A stretch of 64,000 nucleotides of DNA from Onchidella celtica (Eukaryota; Mollusca; Gastropoda; Systellommatophora; Onchidiidae): positions 39,252,438-39,316,437 of the forward strand of contig OZ007574.1 in assembly GCA_963931925.1 (NCBI GenBank), read 5' to 3'. Every line of letters starts with the position of its first letter. Position 1 is the first letter of the stretch. The translations under genes were made by a program, and so were the position numbers. Under the pieces are notes generated by a model. It ran no database searches. It was not told the DNA's origin and saw nothing but the letters and a program-made list of their open reading frames with translations. Below are positions 11,401 to 23,400 of this stretch, one piece after another.

Positions 11401-14400
11401 TACTGGCTGACTGCAGAAAAAATCGTTTAATGCAAACAAGGAAGAAAGAAAGGTAGACATATTTGGTATCAAAATAAACAGAATGGGACAGAGAAACAAT
11501 TTACTGTCTTTTTGTGTCAATTCTAGTGTCTGTGATGCTAGTTTGTTGAAGGAATGGTGAGTGTTTAGTTGTAACAACAAAAAAATTTCTACTCGCAAAT
11601 TCACTTTTGCCACCTCTGGTTTTGACTGTAGTTGCTTTAAGTGGTTAAGAGTAGCCTCAAAGTGTAGGTAATCCAATCCCCTTTCATGTGGTACCAAATA
11701 TATGTGTATTGTACTTGTAATACCACTTTTATAATAATCCAAATGAAATAAAACGACCGAACATTTCCACATAAAATCCGTGCAAAAGAACAGGTCAGTT
11801 CTAGGAAGTTTTCACTCCAAAGCAATCAAACAAAACAAAACCGGAAGAAGTTGTATTATTTAGGTCAATAAATAACTCTGCTAGCGATTGTCGTAAAATA
11901 TTTCAGCAAATAACCGTTGAGTATAGAAAAATACCGGTCAAAACAAATCAACGAGTGGCTCATTTCCCCGGCGATTTGACGGGAAAAAATTGACGACTGA
12001 GCGGAATGAGTTAAATGTATTGAAAATGACATTTTTTAGATTCACAATAATCACTTGCAAATAATTATTTAAATACATTAATATGCCTGTGGTTTGAGTG
12101 TGAAGTACACAGTGGTTGTCCCCTTGTAAATGCTTTAAACTTACTCATGACTGGTTTTTTTTAATCTCATCTGTACAGGAAAATAAGAGCATTTTAAAAG
12201 CCATAAAAGCCATCATGGATGCTTCCATGTAAGTTGAACGTCTGCAACATCCCCATGTAAAAGTCAGTATGATTATATTTTGTAGCAAACTCAGAGAAGT
12301 TAATAATAATATTCAGTTTGTGGTGATTTTTTTGAAAGAGATATGTTAAAAAATTATGGATACGAAAGCATATGGTCTTTGGGAAAAAAAAAGAAAAAGA
12401 AAATTTTTTGTCATTTGCATTCTTTTTCAGATTGAATAGGGTATTTTTTCATTCATTTAAACAAGCACAGTGACAAATGTGGTCAATTAACGTGGCAGGG
12501 AGATATTGGAAAGGCTGCTAATAGCAGAAGCATTTTGTTTTACCATAATACACATAATATATTCATCCTGAAATCAGTCTTGCTATGTCTCTGAGATAAG
12601 AAGGTGCTACTGCTTAATAACTGAATGCTCTCCAAAAGCAGCATTCTTGGAGTGTTGTATGCTTATGCATTCTGACCAAAGGAAGCCCAGACTCTTGGGG
12701 AGGATTTGGTGTAAGATCTGTGTATATTTGAGGATGGCCTTAATAACGGGCAATAAAGTCTTTTGAAAGAAGGCTGTTGTTAGGGGCGCATGGTGTTTTA
12801 CATTATAAGCCTTTGCTGTACAGTGAACACAACTCAGGTTTTTCCCTGTTTGGCTTTGCAATTAGTCTACATGGCCCTAACAACTTTCTTTGAAAAAAGT
12901 GAGATACAGTAAGTTTTAATCCACAAGAATTTATCGAAGAATGTGAGAAGGTGGATGATGATACAAAACATCATAACTGGAAACAAAAGTCCTTGTTATA
13001 CGTTATGTCATTGCAGTTCAAATTTGGCTGATTTGCAATCTGCATGCAGTTCTGCTGTGGAGTTGATCTCTGAAACTGATATTTGCCCTGAGGTGGAAAC
13101 GTCAATCCAGCAGGCTTTACTAAAACACATTGGCAGTAAAACTGAGAAGATTCACTTCGCTGTTAGATCCTCAGCTGCTGGTAACTGTTATGTTTGTCAT
13201 TGTTGTATGTGGCATTCTTTTGGTGCAGGTGAAATAATTTGTTTTTTACTACATGTCTTAAGATGCCTTTACATCTGAGGCGAAGGTCTCCGAAGTGAGT
13301 TTCATATTCCACTGCCGTTTGCTTGTCAGATTAGGGAGTGTTAGGGGAACAAGTGGCTAGGTGGGTTAATGTGGGTCCTAGTATTCCCTTAAGGATACAC
13401 AGGATAAACACAGGGGTGTGGGCACACTTATTTATTCAGAAAAAACTAGCCAAAAAGGAAGCTAGAACTAAAGGGTATCAAAAAGCCCTAACATAAAGCC
13501 ATAACGAAAAGCCCAACCAGCCATGAGCCAAAATCTCTCTGCTACTCACGCAACTAGGTCATGTTTTGGCGAGGCGCGCTGCCGCTCTACTACTGCAAGG
13601 TTCAAAGTTCAGCTCTTGCTAGTAACTGTTGGTGTCTCGGCGTCTTTGATGGAGTGCCTGACCACAAGAACTGGCATCGTATTTATGGGCCAGCGCGGAC
13701 GTCCGAGAGAGCTAGTCCAGTTCCAGACAACTGGAATGCTCTGGCATGGAGTCCGGACTGGAATAATTAGTTAGGGTACCGACATTAAAAAATTCGTAGG
13801 GCGGCTAACGGGAATGTTACAGAAATCAACCAGATATCCCAGTAAACTGCAGAAATTACCCTATCATCCTATCCAGCTACAATTTAATAAGTTTGACCCA
13901 AGTTGGATTTATCGGTGATAACACGCGTCTAGCTTATATTTTACTTTAAATCCGAGGCCCTCTTATTAATGATCTCACTAGGATACGTGCTTCGAAGTAC
14001 AATAAAATTGGTATCAATATAAAGTAGGAACATTCTGCTAAAATCCTAACCGACACCAGAAACTTTGTAATAGTTTTAATATAATTTTTCAAAGGTGATG
14101 GGGCTAGCAACATTTGACAAATTTGTGAAGGATACTTTAGTCCATTAATACGTCGTATCTCTGTTAATAACAAACGTTATCATGAGTACCTATAATATAG
14201 CACAGGTAGGGTATTGCCTACTCTTAAAAATAAATTCGGGTTTCTGTCTTCCTGACGGTTGATAAGAAAGAATGAACAAATTTAAGAAACCTAAGGCCAT
14301 GATACAAGAGCTGGACGCCCGCTGGTCACAATTTCCAATTGACCAATCAAAACGCACACCTCCCCACAGCAATGTGAATAGCGGGTCCGTGCTACGGTAC

Positions 14401-17400
14401 ATACAAGGGAAATAATCCAATTAATGGCAACCCTACAAGTGCACATAAACTACTATGAGTGGCCGTCCCTTACTCATGCACTAGTGTTACAATGAAAGTA
14501 CTGTGAGAGGATGAACGACTTTTTATTTTTAATGTGCTTTCATGGTAACTCTAGTGCGTGAGTGAGGGACGGCCACTCATAGCAGTTTATGGGCACTTGG
14601 CAGAGTACCATTAATTGGATTATTTCCCTTGTAATACTAGCGCGGGACCTGTTATTCACATCACGGTGAAAAGCGCGCATTTTGATTGGTCAGTTGGAAA
14701 TGTTGACCACCGGGCTTCCAGCTCTTATATCATGGCTTTGAGTTTCTTACAACTTGCTCACTCGTTGTTATCCACCGACAGAAAGACGGGAACCCGAATT
14801 CATTGTTGAGAGTAGGCAATACCCTATCGGTACAAAATAGGTACTCATGATAACGTTTGTTATCAATGGAGATACGTCGTATTAATGGACGAAAGTATCC
14901 CGCACAAATTTGTCCAATGTTGTTAGTCCTGAAGCTTTGAAAATTTATATTAAAACTATTACCGGGTTTCTGGTATAAGTAGTCAGTTAGAATTGTAGCA
15001 GCAAGCTTCTACTTTATAATGGTACCAATTTCGTTGTACTTTGATGCACATGTCCTATTGAAATAATTAATAAGAGGATCTCGGATTTAAAGTAAACCAC
15101 GAGTTAGACGCATGTTATCCCCGATAAATCCAACCTGGGTCAAATTTATTCAATTATTGCTGGAGGGGACGTTAGAGTAATTTCTGCAGTTTACTGGGAT
15201 ACCTAATTGACTTTTGTGTGCACCCTTTTAACCGTACTGTAAATTCGATTGTGTTAGGACCCTAACCAGTTTTATTGGCGGGCTGGACTCCACGTCCGAG
15301 CCTTTCACTTGTCCAAACACTGGACTACGTACTAGCTCTCTCGGACGTCCGCGCTGGCTCATAAATAAGATGCCAGTTCGAGTGGTCAGTACACTCCATC
15401 AAAGACGCCGCAACAATAGGAAGCACAAGTGGACCTTGCAGTACAATAGACCGACGGCGGCCTGCCGTGGCGCGCCTCGCCCAAAACATGGCCTAGTCCA
15501 GTTGCGCCAGTAGCAGAGAGACTTTGGCTTATGGCTGGTTGGGCTTTTTCTTTTGCTTGGTAGGGTTCTCCTATGCCTTTTTGTTTGGTAGTGATACCTT
15601 TATGTTGAGGCATTTATCAATAAATAAGATTTCCAGCAGAACCCTGTGTTTGTTAATCCTGTGTATCCTTAAGGGAGTTACTATTGAACCCACGCAGTAA
15701 CCATATTAGCCACTCGTAGTTCATCCAACAGTACATTAAAATAAAAATAGTTCATCCTCTCACAGGAGAAATTATTACCAATATATAAAATGCTGGAAGC
15801 ACGGTTGGTAGAAAATGTCCAAAGCCTGGTCTTTGTTATTACTTCAGATTAGGTAGTATTGATCCCTAAAATTGAAATGCTGTGTATATTTGGTCGAAAT
15901 GTTAAGTTCAATGTTAAGTATTTTTAAAAAAAGGTTAAGTTACAAGTGCAAAATGTGTTTTTCTTGCCACTTCTGTGTGTGTTCTTTTATGGAAGGTAAT
16001 CATGTTTGGTAAATCATGCCTGTGAATTCCTTCTGTTTTCAGGGGAAGATGGCACAGAGGCTTCTTCTGCTGGCCAGATGGAAACCATTTTAGGAGTTGT
16101 GGGATTTTCTCAGGTGTTTTTATACTCTGTTCATTCCTTGATCTTTGCAGAACAAATTTGCTTATCTACTGTAGTAAAATTTTTTTAAGACCTTAATGAT
16201 AATTGTGTACATCATCACTGTGGTTTGAAAATAACATTTGTCAGCAAGGTATGAAAATTAGTTCGGATCTTGGCTCACCACTGAAGAAATTCATGAAATT
16301 AAATATGTAACCAAACAATAGATTTTAAAGAAATTGTTAACATGTTGAAGTGGCTTGGTTTGAGATAGTCAGGCAAAGTGGTGGCTGGGGGTCAAAATAT
16401 CAAAGTTTTTATTCTTGCCAAGTTAAGTAATATATCCACTATCTTTCTCTGTGAGTGGGATGGCAAGTTTTTATCACAACCATAATTTTACTTGATATTC
16501 TGAGCTTGGACGGCTATTATTATTGGCTCGGTGACATCTCCTCACAATTGGTAAGTAAATCTGGTCATCAGCCTCCAGACTCCAGACTCTTGGTTTCATG
16601 AGTTATGATTAGCTGCAGTGATGTGGTCACAAGATTGCCACACGAGCATTGTTCAGATATTTGTCACGAGTGTCAGATGCCTTAAGGAGATGACTTTAGG
16701 AAATGAATAGAAAGGCTTTATATCTACAATTGCTGCCTCTTTAATAACACCCCCGACCCCGAGCACACAGATATAGAATGCCTTATCCAAAATTTGTGAG
16801 AATTGGGAAAATGATTCAGTGTTGTCAATGGAACAAAAAAATATTTGTCTAGAAAAATGTATTTATAGATAATTTTTTAGAACTAGCTGAGGTCCCCGGC
16901 CCTGCCGGGGATAAATCGGTTTGAATATTGGTTTCAGTTCTGGGTGGTTATTATGGACCTGCTTCATCTGGCCTGTTCCTATTTGTTTATTTTATTTTCG
17001 TTTGTTTGTTTTTAAATAAGTCTTACTGCTCTGCCTTTGTGAGTTGACACCCTGCGCATCCCGTACAACTGCATGATTTGCGCACGGGTTAGTGTGTTTG
17101 ATAGTGAACACATCACAGGTAATGATAACGAAACCTTAAAATGGCGAACCATGACTCGAAATAGATCTTGATGGCGAAACAATAAATTTCCAATAAAAAA
17201 AACTACAGCGATTTGAGACTTGTATGCCTACCGATAGTACGTTTTTTAGGGGGCATGCTGCATCAGTGCATGCTAGATCTAGCTCTCACAGACACTACTG
17301 TGATTATGAATCGAATTCCGGGGCCGGAAGTGTAAAAGCGATTAACAAAGAAAGAGGTCATAGGTTAACGAACGTACAATTCAGATCAAGCGCTCTCGCA

Positions 17401-20400
17401 AATTTACTGTTCCATTCTTATCGCATTATTGGAATAACTCACGAATCCCATAAGCTTTTTTATGCCTATGTACATGGGAACACTGGTCAGTATCGTACAA
17501 TTGTGTGTGCCAAATTTCAGTGCCAAATATCTGCCAAACTGCCAAACCGTTTTTTTTCTGCCAGACGACTTCAAATTCTGCCAAAAAAAGTGGGCGATGG
17601 TCGTAGCAGTGACGTAAATAGTAGGCCAAGGTGGGTGAAAATTAATACTGGTACAAAAATCGATGTGAATGCGATTGTAATGAAGTTGGAAGTCAATAAC
17701 TAATTTTAACAAACTGTCTTTTAATTGTTGGTGTCTTTTCTTTGTTCTTTAAATAAATGGCAAAACAAAGAGTAATAATATATTTTTTCTTTAAAGACAG
17801 ACACGATGAAAAAATGCCAAAAAAATGCCAAACTGCCAAACCATTTTCTTCCTGCCAGTCGACTTGAAAAAATGCCAAGAATCTGGAATTTGGCAGGAAA
17901 AATGCCAAATTGGCAACCCTGGTAATGATAACGAAACCTTAAAATGGCGAACCATGACTCGAAATAGATCTGAATGATGGCGAAACAATAAATTTCCAAT
18001 AAAAAAAACTACAGCGATTTGAGACACTACTGTGATTATGAATCGAATTCCGGGGCCGGAAGTGTAAAAGCGATTAACAAAGAAAGAGGTCATAGGTTAA
18101 CGAACGTACAATTCGGATCAAACGCTCTCGCAAATTTACTGTTCCATTCTTATCGCATTATTGGAATAACTCACGAATCCCATAAGCTTTTTTATGCCTA
18201 TGTACATAGGAACACTGGTCAGTATCGTACAATTGTGTGTGCCAAATTTCAGTTCAATACGTCCAGTAGTTTTTGAGTCCATAGGGAACAAAAGGGTTTT
18301 CTTACATTTTTTTTGTATAGAGAAGTGTTCAAAATACAGAACACTGAGAACCACTTCACTAAATGTCAAATGTGGAATACTGGGCAGTAGAGGGTGAAAA
18401 GAAATTTGACTGCCAAATCTGGGACAGAGATTGTGAATGAGAGATTTTTTGTTGTTGTTTTTTCATAATTATAGTGAGTGACTTGTTTTGTGTGATGCAC
18501 AAAATTCTATTTTTAACAAGATGGAACAAGAAGTCAAACTGTTTAGTCGTCTCTGATTTATGGTTGCTGCAGATGATCGTTTCTGTGTTTTAGATGGACT
18601 TTTGCTATATATATTTTTCCTAGATTATCAAGGCAGTTAAACGCTGTTGGGCATCAGCATATACCAATCAGGCAGTGGAATATCGCAGACAACATGGACA
18701 GCCGATCAATATGTCAGTGGCTGTGGTCATCCAAAAAATGGTGCCAGCTGATGCCGCTGGTAAGACTTATGCTGTACCAGGTTTTTCTGACTCATTCTTT
18801 AGTTCAGTACAGTCTTTCAAACATCAGCATTTCTGCGACAGTAAAGTATCCATAGAGGTACAGATATGGTAAATGTTTGCATACATATATTGGCTCCTGG
18901 AAATTTACATGTATTAATTTTTATGCATTTATCTCACTTATTAAATTATCTCCAACTATTAGTAGATATTTGGACCTTTTCACTATTAAGTTTAAAGAAT
19001 CACGTACTGCCCTCTGCTGGAAAGAGTTGTGAAGCATAGATAGATACAATTGCTGTGGATGAAATTATCAGTGCGCTGCTTTTTTTTTTTTTGTTAAGAA
19101 TGTTTAAATGTGGAAGAACAGCAGCATTTAGCATCTGTGGACTGCCAGGTTTTTTGAAGGCTGTTTAAAATATGATAAAATGTATTTGGCACCATTGGCT
19201 AAAAATGTAAATTTGGCATGCAGTGGGTTAAATGAAATGAATTGTTATCTGCATCCCCCAGGCGTGATGTTCACAGCCCATCCAATCTCAGCTAGTACAA
19301 GCAGTATAGTTATCAATGCCAACTTTGGTCTCGGGGAGTCTGTTGTATCTGGCAGAACTGACCCAGACACCATCTGTGTAGATAGAGATCCAGAGTTTCT
19401 ATATGATGTGGAAGCTCTGAAAGTCAGTAGTTTGAGGACAGGAGAGAAAAAGACCAGGATTGTTGAGACAGGTCAGTTATGTCTTTTCTAACCATATGGG
19501 TCGGTCAGACCCTTGAATGCCTTGTCTTTTTGCCACAACTTTGCAGAAAACTGGCTTTTTTTTGTTTTGTTTTGTTTTTTTTGCTGAAATTCACAGTGTT
19601 CTTATGAAATGTTATGACATAACTATCGGTAATACCACTTCTTCACGAAAGTTAACAAGGAAGATATCCCTAACTCTTATTTTGGTTTATTAATATTATG
19701 AACTTACGGGTTTTGTCAGATCCAGATCCCTAATAGGGTATTTTATCATTAAATCTCGGTTTGACAGACCCAGCAGGATACAAATTTATATGGTTTAGCT
19801 TTTTTTGTTGTTTTTTTTTACCTATTTGAGAGTCTGGGTCTGACTGGCCCAGCAGGATATGAATTTGCATTGTTTAATGGGTTTTTTTATTTTTTTTACC
19901 TGTTTGAGAACCTGGGTCTGACAGGCCCAGCAGGGTATAAGTCAGAATATGAACCAGGGAGTCCAAATTAAGGTTAATGAAAGGCATTCAGATTTGATTG
20001 AAAGGTGCAGTTTCACTTCCTGAGTTTGCCAGAGCTCTCAGACAATAATTTGCTGACATGAAGTTTCTTTGCCTAAGTCCAAAGAGAAAAGTCTCAGGTT
20101 TAGGTGCTCCTTGATGTTTCCCTTAATGAAGACATATAATCTCTAACTGCAATTATTAGGCTGTCTTTTTTGTATATATGGACAAATTCTGTATGTGACA
20201 GTGTCTGGGAAGAAAAGGTGTGAGGGAGTATGCACTGGTGTGTACAAACAGAAAGATTACCAAGACATGGTTTCTTTTTCTCAGCAAAGAAAGCAGGTAT
20301 TGCATTGTGAAAATTATTGTAGTTTTTTTTTTTGTTTTTTTTTTTTGCTTCAGGTGCATTTTGTTTTTGTCAACAGGAGATGGAGGTATAAAGGAGGAAG

Positions 20401-23400
20401 AAGTCCACTCTGAAGGCAACAACCAAATATGCCTCCAAGTGAAGATGATCTTGAAGTTGGCAGCTGTGGGACTTGAGGTAAATCTGCCCTGCTCAAGTCC
20501 AGTTTTCTTCTGCATTTGTATCAAAACAATAGGCCTATAAGTATGACATAACAGTGCCTAGAATATTCATAAATTTCATGCCAGCATGCATAGGGTTTGT
20601 CCAATGTGCTCTATCAATTTTGGAGCACATTTTTGCTTTCTTTTAAGAGGAAACAGAATGGAAGATTATCCTTCTAGGGACACGTTGGTTTAGAGGCAAG
20701 ATGCTGGCCTCCCATGCTAAAGGTACCGGGTTCAATGCCCGGTTGGTGCAGACATGTTGGAATTTATTTGGGGGGGAAATTCCTGTCCCTGATCCTGTGG
20801 TAGTTAGGATTGAGCACCTAGGCTTCTTGGATAAAGATGAAAAGCTTGGAGCGCCCATGTATATATGGCCTTTAGCGTCTTTACAGACGGTCTTAGCAGC
20901 TAGAATATTCACTTTCACTTTGACTGACAGCTTCTCTCGTGGCTTATTCTACCAATGTTTGACCCGAGAGTGCGATGGCAGTGATTGCAGGTCAGTCTTT
21001 TGGGTTCACTTTGGCGAGTGTTTTCATTCCGCCTCTGTCGTTTTGTCAGGTATGTTTCTTTTGCCTTGAAGTCTATTGCGAGCGTGCCACTGCGCAATTT
21101 TTGTCTCCATCTGCTTCGATCACTTGCAAGGTTCTCCCATTCATTGGGGTCGATGTTGAATGCTTTCATCGTGACCTTGCAAGTGTCTTTGAATCGCAGA
21201 TGTGGCCTACCTCTGGGTCGGTTGCCAGTAGCAAGTTCCCCGTAGAGAATTTGTCTGGGGATGCGATCATTTTCCATACGGTGGAGATGTCCAAGCCACC
21301 GCAGTCTTTTTTTGCCTAGGAGAGCCTGAGTTGATGGAATGTTGGCTCGGCTCAGAACTTCGATATTTGAGATCCTGTCTTGCCACTTGATCTTGAGAAT
21401 TTTGCGTAGGCAGCGCAGGTGGAAGGAGTTGAGGGATCTTTCATGTTTGGAGTAGGTGGTCCATGTCTCTGAGCCATACAGCAGGGTGCTTAGGACGCAA
21501 GTTTGGTACACGAGTACCTTTGTTTTGATGGTCAGCTTGCTATTGTTCCACACCCTTTTTGAGAGTTTGCCAAAAGCTGTGGCCGCCTTTCCTATTCTGG
21601 CATTTATTTCAGTTGTTATGTCTGTGCTACCACTGATGGTTGAGCCTAGGTAGCAGAATTTTCCCACTTGCTCCAGAGGAGAGCCATTCAGCATGATTGG
21701 GTTGGAGTTTCTCAAGCCTTGTGTCAAAACTACAGTTTTTGAGACACTGATCTTTAGCATGAATTTGTCACAGGCTTTGGCAAGGCTATTGATGAGAGCC
21801 TGGAGCGTGGTTTCATCGTGGGCCACGATTGCAGCATCATCTGCGAAGAGGAGCTCTTGTAACATAATATGCTCTGTACGAGATTTTGCTTTTAGTCTGG
21901 CAACATTAAAAATGGAGCCGTCCACTCTGGTGTTAATAAGTACTCCACCTGAACATTGACCAAAGGCATTCTTGAGTAGGGCTGCAAAATATATACCAAA
22001 TAAGGTAGGAGCAAGAACACATCCCTGCTTCACACCGCTGTTTACAGCAAATGAATTGGATGTGCAGCCCTCAAAGTTGACACATGCCCTCATGTCAGTG
22101 TGGAAGGATGCAATAAGTTTTAGCAATGTTGGTGGACAGCCTATGGATTTAAGGACTGCATACAGGCCAGATCGGCTTACGGTGTCGAAAGCCTTTGTTA
22201 GGTCCACAAAGCATGTTATAAGCGGCCTGTTTTGTTCTTTACATTTTTCTTGGATTTGCCGAAGTGCAAATATCATGTCAATAGTTGATCGTTTGCTTCG
22301 AAAGCCACATTGTGTTTCTGGTAAGACTTTTTCCGCCAGTTGTTGAAGGCGGCAGAGGATGACGCGAGCAAAAGCCTTTCCAGTAATGCTGAGGAGGGAT
22401 ATGCCTCGATAGTTGTTGCAGTCGCCTTTGTCTCCTTTGTTCTTGTAAAGTGTGACAATTTTGGCGTCTCTCATATCATGTGGTATCACGCCTTCTTTCC
22501 AACACTGCAGTAACAGATTATACAGGTGTGGTAATAGTGGGCCTTTTAGGTCTTTTAATACCTCTGCAGGAATGTTGTCACTTCCTGTGGCTTTTCCAGC
22601 AGACAGGTGGTCGATTGCATTGGAAAGCTCGACTAAGGAAGGTTCAGCGTCAAGTTCGGCCATTATTGGCAGTTTTTGGAGGTGTTCCTCAAAATCTGGT
22701 GGAATATTTTTCTCAGTTGAATACAACAGAGAGTAATGCTCTACCCACCTATTCAGTTGTTCATTTTTATCTGTGATGGGTTCACCATTTACAGACTTAA
22801 GTGGGGCGCTTTTGGTGATGATTGGCCCAAGGGCTACTTTCATCTGACTAAAGGCGGTTTTCATATCTCCCTTTTCATTTGCCTCTTGTATGCTGTTACA
22901 CAAGTCTGTCCAGTATTTGTTGGCGCAACGTCTTACCTCCAGCTGAAGTTTAGCTTTTGCATTTTTCAAACAAGTTTTTGTACTCTGATTGCAATTTTTG
23001 TTATACTCATTGAAAGCAGATTTCTTTTGCTCAATGAGAGGTAGGAGAATTTCGCTGTTCTGGGCTACCCAGTCGTCGTTTGAAACTTTATGCTGTCCAA
23101 AAGACTTGATGGCACAGTCATGAATTTTTGAACTGAGAGTGTTCCATGTTTCATCTACCGAGTCGCATTGGGTGACATTATCCATGCTTTCAGCAAATAA
23201 CTTTTCAAATGACTTTCTATTTGATTCATCTCTGATTGCTGTTACATTGATCTTAGGGATTGAAGGGGCTTTTGATCTGTATATTTTCTTGGCCGAAATT
23301 TTGATTTTGCTGACTACCAGTGCATGGTCGGTGTCACAGTCAGCACTGTGGAGGGAACGAGTTATTTTTATACAGCCCAAACTCTTCCTCCTTGAGAGAA

